Under the pieces are notes generated by a model that saw only the letters and a list, made by a program, of their open reading frames with translations, searched no databases and had not been told where the DNA came from. Position numbers and translations under genes: made by a program. 64,000 bases of DNA from Candidatus Electrothrix communis (lineage in GTDB: Bacteria; Desulfobacterota; Desulfobulbia; Desulfobulbales; Desulfobulbaceae): positions 4,479,501 through 4,543,500 of the forward strand of contig CP130629.1 in assembly GCA_030644725.1 (NCBI GenBank), read 5' to 3'. Below are positions 52,412-61,931 of the stretch, piece after piece. The stretch's first letter is position 1, and each line of letters begins with the position of its first letter.

Positions 52412-54937
52412 TTATTCCTTTTCAGTTTCTCCTGGATGAAAAAGTACTCCGTCCTCAGGCAGTTCATTCCATTTTAGTTTAACGGGACAGGGGCGAACAT
52501 CCCACACTTTTCGGGAATACTCTTTTACAGAGCGATCTGAAGAGAATTTGCCCATTCGGGCGGTGTTCATGATCGACATTTGGGACCAGCGTTTTTGGTC
52601 TGCATACAGGTGGCTGACTCGCTCCTGGCAGTCGATATAGTCCTGATAATCTGCAAAAAGCATGTACGGATCCTCATGGAGGAGGGAGTCGATAATTGGC
52701 TTGAATAGCTCCCGATCACCGGAGGTGAAGATTCCTGATCCGATGAGGTCAATCACCGCCCGCAGGGCGTCATTATGCAGGTAATAGTCCATCGGTGTGT
52801 AGCCATTTCTCCGTAACTCCATGACCTCCTCGACATTGAGGCCGAAGAGGAAAAAATTTTCTTCCCCCACCTCCTTTCGGATTTCCACATTGGCTCCGTC
52901 AAGAGTGCCGATGGTTAAGGCCCCGTTCATGGAAAATTTCATATTTCCTGTGCCCGAGGCCTCCATTCCCGCCTGTGAGATTTGCTCTGAAAGGTTAGCC
53001 ATGGGGTAGACAATATGGCCTATTTTTACGTTATAATTTGGAATGAAAAAGACCTTGAGTTGGTTGCGCACAGACGGGTCCTTATTCACCACCCGGGCCA
53101 CAGAGGTAATCAACTTAATGATGCGCTTGGCCATGAAATAACCAGGTGCCGCCTTGCCGCCAAAGACAAAAAGACGAGGAGTTATTTCAAGATTGGGATC
53201 TGCCTTAATCCTGGCATAGAGTGTGATGATGTGTAGGATGTTGAGATGCTGTCGTTTATACTCGTGGATTCGTTTGACCTGGACATCAAACATGGCTCTG
53301 TAATCAACGTTAATATTATCGCAAGATTTAATCAGAGCAGAAAAATCTTGTTTATTCTCTTCCTTAACCCTTCTCCAGGCGTCTAAAAAGGGAGCATCAT
53401 CAGTAAGTTTTTCTAGCTTACGTAACTCATCAAGATCTGTGATCCATTTTTCGCCGATGGCCTCGGTGATCAACCGGGTGAGACGGGGATTACTGACTGC
53501 CATCCAGCGACGCGGGGTAACTCCATTGGTCACATTACGGATCTTGCCGGGGTACATGTCATTCCAATCCGCCAGCGTATGGCTTCGCAGGAGATCGGTA
53601 TGCATAGCAGCAACGCCGTTGATGGCTTTGGCCCCCATGCAGGCAAGATTGACCATGCGAATAGAGCGCGGCTCGGTCTCGTCAATTACCGACATCCGTT
53701 GCAGTCGTGCATCATCGCCGGGATACCTGATTCGGACCTCATCAAGAAAATGACCGTTCAGTTCTAAGATGATTTCCAGATGACGAGGCAAGAGGCTACC
53801 GAACAGCTCCAACGACCATTTTTCCATAGCCTCGGGCAATAAGGTGTGATTCGTATAGCTGAGGGTCTTTTTTGTAATCTCCCAAGAAACATCCCAGTCG
53901 TAGAGATGCACATCAATCAAAAGGCGCATCAGCTCAGGAACGGCCACTGCCGGATGGGTGTCATTGAGCTGACCTTGGAAATACTCATGAAAGTTGAGCA
54001 GATTATCGTGGCGGAAAAGATGCAGGCGGATCATATCCTGCAATGAGCAGGAAACGAGGAAGAATTGTTGTTCCAGGCGCAGTTTTTTTCCCTGAAATTG
54101 CTCGTCATTGGGATAGAGAACCTTGGTGACAGTCTCCGCCTTGATTTTATCTTCCACTGCGCCGTAATAATCACCGGTATTAAAATCGGCAAAATCAAAA
54201 GAAGAATGTGATTCCGCACTCCAAAGGCGCAGGTAGTTAACGGTGTTTACCTTATAACCGGGAACGGGAACATCATAAGGGACTCCGGTGATGACTCGGC
54301 TGGGCCGCCAGCGGATTCGGCGGATGCCCTTTTCTGTATGGTAGATCTCTGAATGGCCGCCGAAACCGACATCGCAGGCCATAACCGGTTTTTTAATCTC
54401 CCAAGGGTTGCCGGGATGCAGCCAGCGATCGCTGAGCTCTTTTTGCCAGCCGTTGACGATTTCTTGATCAAACATGCCGTATTCATAGCGAATGCCGTAA
54501 CCAATGGCCGGTATCTCCAGGGAGGAGAGGGAGTCAAGGTAGCAGGCCGCCAATCTCCCGAGGCCTCCGTTTCCAAGACCGGGCTCTTCTTCATGGTCGA
54601 TAATCGTTTTGAGATCAAGACCACTTTCCTGGGCAGCTTGAGCAAAATCTTCGTACAGGCCCAGATTGACCAGATTGTTGTGCAGATGGGGGCCGGTGAG
54701 AAACTCTGCTGACAGGTAGCAGACAATTTTAGGGTCTTTTTCCAGCAGGGTTTCAACAGAGTTGACAAAAAGATGCTGCATTCTATCCCGCAGGGTATAG
54801 GAAAGTGCGAGATAATAGTCGTTTGGGGTCGCCGTCTTGGTGGTGACCCCCTGCCGGTAAAAGAGGTTATAGGCAAAAGCCCTTTTAAGTTGATTAATGC
54901 GCTTCTTTCGCTGGTCCTTCCCTGGAACTGAGGTCAT
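52412..54937 (-). CDS. glgP: Glycogen/starch/alpha-glucan phosphorylase
   Basis: 841 residues, the normal size. It cuts alpha-1,4-glucans with phosphate to glucose-1-phosphate. The PLP site is in the segment EASGTGNMKFSMNGALTIGT (Lys of GTGNMKF), and the phosphate/glucose loop residues in GLGNGGLGRLAACYLDS are present. RVIYAR-type regulatory parts are not obvious. GGAGAAATTTTT precedes the ATG. The gene stands alone. Confidence 0.95.
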   Translation of the reverse strand: MTSVPGKDQRKKRINQLKRAFAYNLFYRQGVTTKTATPNDYYLALSYTLRDRMQHLFVNSVETLLEKDPKIVCYLSAEFLTGPHLHNNLVNLGLYEDFAQAAQESGLDLKTIIDHEEEPGLGNGGLGRLAACYLDSLSSLEIPAIGYGIRYEYGMFDQEIVNGWQKELSDRWLHPGNPWEIKKPVMACDVGFGGHSEIYHTEKGIRRIRWRPSRVITGVPYDVPVPGYKVNTVNYLRLWSAESHSSFDFADFNTGDYYGAVEDKIKAETVTKVLYPNDEQFQGKKLRLEQQFFLVSCSLQDMIRLHLFRHDNLLNFHEYFQGQLNDTHPAVAVPELMRLLIDVHLYDWDVSWEITKKTLSYTNHTLLPEAMEKWSLELFGSLLPRHLEIILELNGHFLDEVRIRYPGDDARLQRMSVIDETEPRSIRMVNLACMGAKAINGVAAMHTDLLRSHTLADWNDMYPGKIRNVTNGVTPRRWMAVSNPRLTRLITEAIGEKWITDLDELRKLEKLTDDAPFLDAWRRVKEENKQDFSALIKSCDNINVDYRAMFDVQVKRIHEYKRQHLNILHIITLYARIKADPNLEITPRLFVFGGKAAPGYFMAKRIIKLITSVARVVNKDPSVRNQLKVFFIPNYNVKIGHIVYPMANLSEQISQAGMEASGTGNMKFSMNGALTIGTLDGANVEIRKEVGEENFFLFGLNVEEVMELRRNGYTPMDYYLHNDALRAVIDLIGSGIFTSGDRELFKPIIDSLLHEDPYMLFADYQDYIDCQERVSHLYADQKRWSQMSIMNTARMGKFSSDRSVKEYSRKVWDVRPCPVKLKWNELPEDGVLFHPGETEKE

Positions 54938-55626
54938 AAAAATTTCTCCGTAGCTGTCATTGCACGCGGGTTTCGGGTGCTGGCGAACTTTTTGAAAAAA
55001 GATGGGGCAAACGTGAACTCTTTGTTCATATTCTTTGTCGAATGTTTGAAAATTTTACAGTCAGCCACTGTCGTATTTTATTCCCTATTGATTATACTTG
55101 TAATCTGTTCTTCTGCAAAAAAAAACTTGTTTGGGTGAACCTGGAAAAATAACGTTCTTTATTATTTTTTCAAGTCAGTCTGTTCGGGAGGAAATAGTGA
55201 AAGAGCAGTCTGGTTGATAATTATGAGGAATTATCCAGAGGAGATTACCTGATTTGGTCAAATGAATTATAGGCCTTGTGTAATAGCCCCGAATTGTACA
55301 GATTATGTTCAATATCATTCGGTTACGGGGTTTTTCCAACAGGTTTAAGAGTCAGATAATCCCGGTCTTGGCACCGAGTGTGGGCAAGCAGATTAAAGAA
55401 CAGCGGGCCGGGAGCTGACCCTGATTTGATAGGGTTGAATGTGTTTTTTTATCATTATCCAAATGGTATTGTCTGTTATCTTGTTGTTTGACTGGGTGAA
55501 TGAGAGATAGTTAAGATAAAAAGCAGATTTGGTAAAAAAAATTTTACAAGCCATCAATAATCTCTTATTATAGAGGGAAGGTTATTGAGTAACTTTTTAT
55601 TTTAGAAAAAGACAAGGAGGAAGAAA
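54938..55626. other. Long intergenic region without a recognised gene
   Basis: Nearly 690 bases between divergent genes. No credible frame is seen. The middle (about 55300-55430) contains GGTTACGGGGTTTTTCC and GGCCGGGAGCTGACCCTGAT, which look like decayed repeat material. The strong AAGGAGGAAG before 55627 belongs to the next gene. Confidence 0.45.
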
Positions 55627-55977
55627 ATGCTGCAAGAAATGAAATCAGGAACGGTAAAAGTCGCGCTTATGCTTACTTTGGCTGCTTCTGCGTTCGCGGT
55701 GGGTAATGTTCAGGCTGTTGAGATTCCCCTGCCGACGAGCGACGCGGAAATTCAGCAGGTGGTCAGTGCTGTGAAGACTGATTCAATGGTAAAAGACATG
55801 ATGAACGCCACCCGCGCGAATGTTATCACTGACATGTCTGCTAATATGCCTTTGATTGATCAGGTTATGGCAAAAATGCAGCCGATGATGAAAAACAAGA
55901 TCATGAATACCCAGATGGGCGCTTTGAAGAACCCCAATGGTGGTATTCCTGGATCAATTGCTCCTCCTCCTTTCTAG
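55627..55977 (+). CDS. Small secreted protein of unknown function (paralogue 1)
   Basis: 116 residues with a signal peptide (MLTLAASAFAVGNVQA core). The mature part starts EIPLPTSDAEIQQVVSAVKTD, is Met-rich (MAKMQPMMKNKIM), and ends GSIAPPPF. It has no Cys. The next gene encodes a relative with the same start (MLQ), the same IPLPT-D--IQ-VV block and the same IAP-F end. A perfect AAGGAGG ribosome-binding site and a good terminator suggest high expression. The family is not recognised. The mature protein should be periplasmic or exported. Confidence 0.75.
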   Translation: MLQEMKSGTVKVALMLTLAASAFAVGNVQAVEIPLPTSDAEIQQVVSAVKTDSMVKDMMNATRANVITDMSANMPLIDQVMAKMQPMMKNKIMNTQMGALKNPNGGIPGSIAPPPF

Positions 55978-56051
55978 GACCGCAGGAGATGATCTTATAA
56001 GGAAAAGGTGCGATTGATGCGCTTTTTTCTTTGTAAAATCGGTTGCAAAAG

Positions 56052-56097
56052 TTCGCACAGGAGGTCTTGCACAGGCCTCCTGTGCGAATGTTTTTTA
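56052..56097 (+). terminator. Intrinsic terminator of the first small secreted protein gene
   Basis: TTCGCACAGGAGG at 56052-56064 pairs exactly with CCTCCTGTGCGAA at 56076-56088, followed by TGTTTTTTA. Confidence 0.88.
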
Positions 56098-56241
56098 TAA
56101 GAGATAATGAGATAGAAACAGTCATTTTATAAAAATATTTTTTATTCTTCGATGTTGTTTCTGTCGATGAGTAGGGAATGTGGAAAAGTTTTTAAGTAGA
56201 TAAAATAGTAAGTTGTACAATAGAAAAAAAAGGAGATGAGT

Positions 56242-56622
56242 ATGCTGCAATTTAAAAAACTATCAGTTAATCTTGCCTTGGCTGTTTCTTTGGCAGCCTT
56301 TGCAGGTAGTAACTCTGCACAGGCAGAGAATATCAACATTCCTCTTCCGACCGATGATCCTCAAATTCAGGCGGTTGTAGATAATGTCAGAGCCGATGTT
56401 GATGGGAAGGCTTTGATGCGCCAGACAAGGGATAAGATAAAGGTGGAGCAGGTTAAGAGACTCCCTTTGCTTCGTCCTCTGGGGGATGCTATTAGTCAGG
56501 TGGTCAGCACAAGAGTACGGCAGGAAACCCGAGACAGGACCAGGAAAACCCAGATGGCCGCAATGCAGGATCCTATGAATCCAGAAGGTATGCCCAATTT
56601 TATTGCTCCGACATTTGACTGA
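56242..56622 (+). CDS. Small secreted protein of unknown function (paralogue 2)
   Basis: 126 residues. MLQFKKLSVNLALAVSLAAFAG is a signal peptide; the mature part has NIPLPTDDPQIQAVVDNVRAD, many basic residues (RQETRDRTRKTQ) and ends NFIAPTFD. The ATG at 56236 abuts AAGGAG; the ATG at 56242 has proper spacing and matches the MLQ start of the paralogue, so it is chosen. Unknown function. It has its own terminator, so the two paralogues are separate transcripts. Confidence 0.72.
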   Translation: MLQFKKLSVNLALAVSLAAFAGSNSAQAENINIPLPTDDPQIQAVVDNVRADVDGKALMRQTRDKIKVEQVKRLPLLRPLGDAISQVVSTRVRQETRDRTRKTQMAAMQDPMNPEGMPNFIAPTFD

Positions 56623-56693
56623 TCCAGCGAAAATAACATCAAGGAGACTTTCGGCAAGCTTATCTAAGTGCTGAGAGCTTTCCTTTTTTTATG

Positions 56694-56720
56694 AAACCAT
56701 CCCTCTGGGATGGTTTTTTT
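56694..56720 (+). terminator. Intrinsic terminator of the second small secreted protein gene
   Basis: AAACCATCCC at 56694-56703 pairs with GGGATGGTTT at 56707-56716 with loop TCT and a T7 run. Confidence 0.92.
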
Positions 56721-56854
56721 ATGTCTGCTGGTTTGTTGCTACCTACCACAGAACCAAGGTCGGGCTGCTTTTAGCACCCTTCTTCATTCATTGGGAAGAA
56801 CCGTGAGATTCCTCCCTTGACTTCCCGGACCCCCTTGACTAGAGTGTTGTCTGT

Positions 56855-57028
56855 TTTCAGGTGTCCGCTGCATCTAACTATAGAGCGGATGAAAAGGGAA
56901 CCCGGTGTGAATCCGGGACGGGCCCGCCGCTGTAACCGGGGACAAACCTGCATGATGTCACTGTCTTTTTTCAAGGCGGGAAGGCGCAGGGGAGGAAGAG
57001 CCGGAAGTCAGAAAACCTGCCTGAAAAA
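56855..57028 (+). promoter_or_regulatory. Cobalamin riboswitch (aptamer)
   Basis: The core is clear. GGGAACCCGGTGTGAATCC leads to GGGACGGGCCCGCCGCTGTAA, and the B12 box AGTCAGAAAACCTGCC is at 57006-57021. The flanking TTTTCAGGT and ACCTGCCTGAAAA form the closing stem. The aptamer controls the periplasmic chelatase and importer genes downstream through the terminator at 57091-57129. Cobalamin binding should reduce expression, as in known B12 riboswitches. Confidence 0.95.
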
Positions 57029-57090
57029 GATGTTCAGATGCCTCGGCAAAGGTCTGAACAATATGGACGTTATCTGGGTAGAAAAGGGAT

Positions 57091-57129
57091 ATCCCGGATC
57101 AATTTTTTAATTGGTCCGGGATTTTTTTT
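57091..57129 (+). terminator. Terminator of the riboswitch expression platform
   Basis: ATCCCGGATCAATT at 57091-57104 pairs with AATTGGTCCGGGAT at 57109-57122 (one G-U pair), followed by eight T. It lies between the aptamer and the chelatase start. An alternative pairing by GTTCAGA (57032) and TCTGAAC (57053) may belong to the switch. Confidence 0.88.
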
Positions 57130-57179
57130 GTGACCTGCCCAGATCAGGCCTCCCGGATCGGCAATACAGGGAGGTTCCC

Positions 57180-58169
57180 ATGAAGTTACGTTCTCTTTTT
57201 CTGATCATGCTGCTGTTTTGCAGTGCAACAACTGCTCTTGCAAGCGAGGGGTGGAAGGTGAAGCATAAAAACGCCATTGTCTTAGCCATGTTCGGCACAA
57301 CAGTTGAGCCCGCCCTGCAAGGATTGCTTAATATTCGCACCAAGATGATGGAGAAGTACCCGGAGACCCCTGTGAAAATAGCCTTCACCTCCAATATCAT
57401 TCGTAAAAAATGGCAGGGGCGGGCCGAAGATCCCGCCTACAGCAAGGCACACCCAGAAATCCCGGAAGAGGTACTGCACGTCAAAACCGTGCTGGCCACT
57501 ATTGCCGACCTTCAGAACATAGGATACGACACCATTGTTCTTCAGCCCACCCATATCGCTATGGGGGAAGAATTTCTCGACCTCGGTACCTATGTGGACA
57601 GCCTGATGCGCATGGGCACGGTAAAAAAGAAAAAATATAAGCCCTTTCATAAGGTCGTGCTCGGTCGACCCGCTTTGGGAACCTATGGCCTGGGGCATCC
57701 TTATACCGAAGATATCATAACTGCGGCAGAGGCTCTGGCTGCGGATGCCGAGCTGGCAGCCAAAGAAAACGCAGCCTTAGTGTACATGGGACACGGCAAT
57801 GCGCATTTTCCGTCTGGAGGTGCTTATCTTGAGCTTGCCGACCGGATGCGGGAACTGTACCCGGAAGTGGTCACCCTTATCGGGAATGTTGAGGGTTTTC
57901 CTTCGCTTGAGGATGTAATTGATAAGCTGAGACTGCGCGGCGTGAAAAAGGTGATGCTCAAACCCTGCATGGTCGTGGCCGGAGACCATGCCATGAATGA
58001 TATGGCGGGTAGTGATCCCGAAGAGCCCTCCTGGCAGATGATTCTGGAAAAGGAAGGATTCGAGGTCATTGCAGTGAAAAAAGGGCTCGGTGAGTTGGGT
58101 GCCTTTGCCGATATCTTTGTTAATCATGCCGGTGATGCTGCCGCTGATGCCGGGATCACCCTGAAGTAG
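57180..58169 (+). CDS. Periplasmic CbiK-type sirohydrochlorin cobaltochelatase
   Basis: 329 residues from MKLRSLFLIMLLF, whose signal peptide (ending ALASEG) sends it to the periplasm. The frame is open further upstream but covers the terminator; GGGAGGTTCC fixes the start. CbiK motifs: VLAMFGTTVEPAL, LQPTHIAMGEEF with the metal His, and YMGHGNAHFPSG with the second His; VMLKPCMVVAGDHAMNDM follows. CbiK inserts Co(II) into sirohydrochlorin for cobalamin, or Fe in some cases. In Desulfovibrio a similar secreted form (CbiKP) exists alongside transport genes. The riboswitch supports a cobalamin link. Confidence 0.88.
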   Translation: MKLRSLFLIMLLFCSATTALASEGWKVKHKNAIVLAMFGTTVEPALQGLLNIRTKMMEKYPETPVKIAFTSNIIRKKWQGRAEDPAYSKAHPEIPEEVLHVKTVLATIADLQNIGYDTIVLQPTHIAMGEEFLDLGTYVDSLMRMGTVKKKKYKPFHKVVLGRPALGTYGLGHPYTEDIITAAEALAADAELAAKENAALVYMGHGNAHFPSGGAYLELADRMRELYPEVVTLIGNVEGFPSLEDVIDKLRLRGVKKVMLKPCMVVAGDHAMNDMAGSDPEEPSWQMILEKEGFEVIAVKKGLGELGAFADIFVNHAGDAAADAGITLK

Positions 58170-58196
58170 GGTTGCCGGGAATAGGGGATAAGGGCG

Positions 58197-59240
58197 ATGG
58201 CTATAGCTGTACGGTCGGGTGTTTCATACATCACAGGTGGAGGGCTTTTTTTGCTCCTGCTTCTTGGAGTGGTTGTTTCTGCCACTATGGGCTTTATGCA
58301 GATCCCGGCTACAACGGTTTTGCAGCTTATCGGGCATGCTCTTTCTTTGAGCGGCAAGGATGCCGGATTTGATCCGGTGGTGACGGCAGTAGTCATGGAT
58401 GTGCGGCTGCCCCGCATCTTAGCGGCTGTTTTGGTTGGTGGTATGCTGGCCCTCTGCGGTACGGTTTTTCAGGCCATTCTCCTTAATCCGCTGGCAGATC
58501 CCTACACCCTGGGCATCTCCTCAGGGGCGGCCTTTGGTGCATCCTTGGTCATTGTTCTCCAAGTTGTCGGCTTGGCTCTGCCCTCCGCGCTTTCCGTGCC
58601 GATTTTCGCCTTTGCGGGCAGTATCGGTACCCTATTCACGGTCTTGGCCCTTGCCTCTGAAGACCGACGGCTGTCTTCAACCAGCCTGATCCTGTCCGGG
58701 GTCATTGTGGCGGCTATCCTTTCCGCAGCCATCGGTTTCCTGAAATTTATTGCTGATGAGCAGGTCGGAATTATTATATTTTGGCTCATGGGTTCCCTTT
58801 CCGGGATCTCCCGTCAAAATATTCTTCTTCTGCTGCCGGTGGCCCTGATCGGCATGGCGGTTTGCCTGTTTTATAGCCGCGATCTCAATATCATGGCTAC
58901 CGGGGAACGGGCCGCTGCCACCCTCGGGGTCAATACGGTGCGTCTGCGCTGGATTCTTCTAATCACCTGCTCCCTCATGACGGCACTCTGTGTCTCGGTC
59001 TCTGGAATTATCGGTTTTGTCGGTCTGATTGTCCCCCATCTGCTTCGCCATCTTATTGGCCCGGATAATCGGCAGCTGATTATTCTCTCCACACTAGGCG
59101 GGGGGCTGCTCCTGCTCCTGGCCGATACCGTGACCAGGGCTGTGCTCCCTGCTGAAGTCCCCATCGGGGTACTGACCGCCCTTATTGGCGGGCCCTTTTT
59201 TGCCTATATCTTTAAAAAACGACAACAGGAAAATGGCTAG
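58197..59240 (+). CDS. BtuC/FecCD-type ABC permease
   Basis: 347 residues with about ten helices. DVRLPRILAAVLVGGMLALCGTVFQ and NPLADPYTLGISSGAAFGA are the family signatures; GFVGLIVPHLLRHLIGPDNR near the end is the ATPase contact. It imports metal chelates such as cobalamin, haem or siderophores. It follows the chelatase by 27 bases, and its stop TAG overlaps the GTG start of the ATPase by one base. Confidence 0.93.
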   Translation: MAIAVRSGVSYITGGGLFLLLLLGVVVSATMGFMQIPATTVLQLIGHALSLSGKDAGFDPVVTAVVMDVRLPRILAAVLVGGMLALCGTVFQAILLNPLADPYTLGISSGAAFGASLVIVLQVVGLALPSALSVPIFAFAGSIGTLFTVLALASEDRRLSSTSLILSGVIVAAILSAAIGFLKFIADEQVGIIIFWLMGSLSGISRQNILLLLPVALIGMAVCLFYSRDLNIMATGERAAATLGVNTVRLRWILLITCSLMTALCVSVSGIIGFVGLIVPHLLRHLIGPDNRQLIILSTLGGGLLLLLADTVTRAVLPAEVPIGVLTALIGGPFFAYIFKKRQQENG

Positions 59241-60049
59241 TGGATAGAATTGCTTCTGATATCCTCTGGCAGTTGGAGCAGGTCGACTTCTCCTACAAGG
59301 ATCAGCCTGTCTTAGCCGGAATAGATCTTACCCTGTCTTCCGGGAAATGTTACGGTATTCTCGGGCCTAACGGCAGTGGTAAGACCACTCTGCTGGACCT
59401 GCTCTGTGGTCTGTCAGCAGCGGATAAAGGGGAGATCCGCTATCGCGATATCCTGCTCAAACGTTGGCAGGCACGGGAATTGGCAAAACGAGTTGCTTTG
59501 GTGCCCCAGGATTTTCAGGTACGCTTTGGTTTTTCCGTGCGTGAGGTGGTGGAGATGGGCCGCCATCCTCATCTTGGCCGATTCGCCTCCTTGACGGAGC
59601 AGGGACATGTCTTGGTTGATGCTGTGATGGAGGAGATGGGCGTGGCCGGATTTGCGGCTCGCTCGGTAACCCAGCTTTCCGGCGGGGAAAAACAGCGAGT
59701 CGCTGTGGCTCGGGCCTTAGTTCAGGACCCGGAGGTGCTGCTCCTTGATGAGGCCACCTCTAATCTGGATATTTACCACTCCCTGGCCATTCTTGCTTTG
59801 ATTCGTCGTCGGGTTGTAGAGCAGGGCTTGACAGTGGTTGCTGCAATCCATGATCTTAATTTGGCAGCCTATTTTTGTGATGAATTGATTTTTTTGAAAA
59901 AAGGGCGGATTATCTGCCAAGGTCCCACCGATGAGGTGCTGCGTCCCGATGTTATTGAGGAGGTCTACGGCGTGGAGGCGCAGGTTCGGGAGGATGCCTT
60001 TTCCGCCTGCAATCAGGTGAGTTACAGACTCCCTACAACAACAAAATAA
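59240..60049 (+). CDS. BtuD/FecE-type ABC transporter ATPase
   Basis: 269 residues starting at GTG (59240). Walker A GPNGSGKTTLLDLL, signature LSGGEKQRVAVA, Walker B EVLLLDEATSNLD and the H-loop AIHDLNLAAYFCDE. It powers the permease encoded just upstream. C-terminal residues beyond about 250 are unremarkable. Confidence 0.94.
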   Translation: MDRIASDILWQLEQVDFSYKDQPVLAGIDLTLSSGKCYGILGPNGSGKTTLLDLLCGLSAADKGEIRYRDILLKRWQARELAKRVALVPQDFQVRFGFSVREVVEMGRHPHLGRFASLTEQGHVLVDAVMEEMGVAGFAARSVTQLSGGEKQRVAVARALVQDPEVLLLDEATSNLDIYHSLAILALIRRRVVEQGLTVVAAIHDLNLAAYFCDELIFLKKGRIICQGPTDEVLRPDVIEEVYGVEAQVREDAFSACNQVSYRLPTTTK

Positions 60050-60103
60050 TGGCAAGGTATCCCCTGGTACCCTCCTGAGCAAAATTCAAATCAAGAGGAA
60101 AAA

Positions 60104-61003
60104 ATGCTGAAACATATTCTTATTGCTCTCCTGTTTTCTTGCCTATTGGCCGTCCCTGCCTTTGGAGAGCCGATCATTGATAACGACGGCCGGGTGATCC
60201 AGCCGAAGAACTCTTTTCAACGGATCATTTCCCTGTATGCGGCCCATACTCGCAACCTGATTGACATGGGGGCCGGAGCCCAAATTGTAGCGATCGGACG
60301 GAGTGATAAGCAGCGGCCTGATCTGCCCAAGCTTAGCTTTCGTGATGACCCGGAACGCCTGTTGGCCCTGAAGCCGGACCTTGTCCTGATTCGTCCTATG
60401 CTTAGCCGTTCTTATCCGCAAATGGTGGAGCGTCTTGAGGCGAACGGCGTGACCGTGGTTTCTCTTCAACCCACCTCGGTGGATGAAATGTTTCGATACT
60501 GGGAGAATCTCGGCGTGTTGAGCGGTCATCAGGATGAGGCCTCGCAGATGATTGCTCGTTTTGGTGCTGGGCTTGTGGAAATCAACCGAGAGGTGGGACG
60601 TATTCCTGCTGAGAAGAGAAAAAAGGTCTATTTTGAATCTATCCATAAGCGCATGAAGACCTTTGCCCCTGAGTCTATGGCGATGTTTGTTCTGGAATTT
60701 GCTGGCGGTATTAACGTGGCTACGGACGCTGTCCAGGTGCGCAAGAGTAATATTGCTGCGTACGGCAAAGAACGTATCCTGAGCAAGGCAAAGAAGATAG
60801 ATGCCTTCCTGGCCCAGGAGGGACGGATGAATAAGGTGACCACAGAGATGATTAGGAATGAACCTGGCTTTCAGGTCATTAAGGCCGTCCGGGAAAATCA
60901 GGTTTTTCTCGTTGATGAGAAGCTGGTGTCACGTCCTACTCTGGGTATGCTGGATGGGATTCGGACCATTTTTGGGATACTCTACTCAGAGGATACTCCA
61001 TGA
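60104..61003 (+). CDS. BtuF/FecB-type periplasmic binding protein
   Basis: 299 residues with signal peptide MLKHILIALLFSCLLAVPAFG. It has the helical-backbone fold of class III binding proteins (RIISLYAAHTRNLIDMGAGAQIVAIG, DDPERLLALKPDLVLIRP, VSLQPTSVDEMFRYWENLG). It completes the importer of this operon; the ligand could be cobalamin, a cobalt chelate or haem. It is not a lipoprotein by sequence. A long-loop terminator ends the operon. Confidence 0.9.
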   Translation: MLKHILIALLFSCLLAVPAFGEPIIDNDGRVIQPKNSFQRIISLYAAHTRNLIDMGAGAQIVAIGRSDKQRPDLPKLSFRDDPERLLALKPDLVLIRPMLSRSYPQMVERLEANGVTVVSLQPTSVDEMFRYWENLGVLSGHQDEASQMIARFGAGLVEINREVGRIPAEKRKKVYFESIHKRMKTFAPESMAMFVLEFAGGINVATDAVQVRKSNIAAYGKERILSKAKKIDAFLAQEGRMNKVTTEMIRNEPGFQVIKAVRENQVFLVDEKLVSRPTLGMLDGIRTIFGILYSEDTP

Positions 61004-61084
61004 GCATAAGAGGGGATCTTTTCTGGGAAGAAGAGCTCCTTTGTATTTTCGTGCGCTTGCGTTGACCAAGCTGTTGCGAAGAAG

Positions 61085-61160
61085 ACGGTTGAAAAATATG
61101 GGGTTGCTTTGGGTGCTTGTCAATTCTTTTTCGGAGTAATAATTTTTCAACCGTTTTTTT
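61085..61160 (+). terminator. Terminator of the chelatase-importer operon
   Basis: ACGGTTGAAAAAT at 61085-61097 pairs exactly with ATTTTTCAACCGT at 61142-61154, followed by a T-run. The loop is 44 bases long, so it is less compact than usual. Confidence 0.6.
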
Positions 61161-61214
61161 GAGGGATCATTCCAGGTAAAGACGTCCTGTCGAGTTTGCG
61201 TTTTCTTTATTCTC

Positions 61215-61931
61215 CTACCAGAAAAGAAAATCTCTTAATCGTGGAAATATCTGTATCCTTTTCCCGTTTTCCCATATCCCTTTGTAGGTCGTCCCGTCCT
61301 TAAAGGTGTAGGTTCCTTTGCCGTGCCTTTTTCCATTGGACCAACTGCCTGAATACTTATCTCCGTTTGTATAAAACATAACGCCGGTTCCGTGAAATTG
61401 ATCTTCTTTCACGTCACCTGTATATTTTTTTTCATCACGATCAGCCCAGATATAGGTGCCTTTGCCGGTACTCTTATCATCTCTCCAGTCGCCGATATAT
61501 TGTGTACCGTTTTTCCAAACGAATTTACCCGTCCCGTGCCGTTTTCCCTCAACCCAATCTCCTGTGTACTCGTTGCCGTCCGGCCAGGTAAGGGTTCCTT
61601 TGCCATACAGGTCGTTATTTTTTAACTGTCCGACATATTTAAATTTATTTTTCCCGGAGGCAACAAGTGCAACGCATTCTCCCTGACAACGCCCATCATT
61701 CATAATACCTTGTATGCTAGTGACTACTCTATTCCCCACGTGCCATTTGGCAATGCCTTTGCTATTCGCTTTTCCGTTTTTGCATTCTCCGTCCCAGGTC
61801 AATGACTGGTTAGGGGTTGGGTTAGGATCCCAAACCTGACATTGTGTTTTTTGGTCAGTAATCCAGTCGCCTTTTGCCCAGACAGCGCTCGCTGTAAGGC
61901 ATAAAAATGTAACCAATAATTTTTTCTTCAT
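61215..61931 (-). CDS. Secreted MORN-repeat protein
   Basis: 238 residues. A signal peptide (MKKKLLVTFLCLTASAVWAKG) is followed by a Cys-containing region and about six MORN repeats of about 23 residues (GKGTLTWPDGNEYTGDWVEG, HGTGKFVWKNGTQYIGDWRDD, HGKGTYTFKDGTTYKGIWENG). MORN repeats form curved sheets that often bind lipid or proteins. It stands alone on the minus strand, upstream of the group II intron. Function unknown. Confidence 0.85.
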   Translation of the reverse strand: MKKKLLVTFLCLTASAVWAKGDWITDQKTQCQVWDPNPTPNQSLTWDGECKNGKANSKGIAKWHVGNRVVTSIQGIMNDGRCQGECVALVASGKNKFKYVGQLKNNDLYGKGTLTWPDGNEYTGDWVEGKRHGTGKFVWKNGTQYIGDWRDDKSTGKGTYIWADRDEKKYTGDVKEDQFHGTGVMFYTNGDKYSGSWSNGKRHGKGTYTFKDGTTYKGIWENGKRIQIFPRLRDFLFW

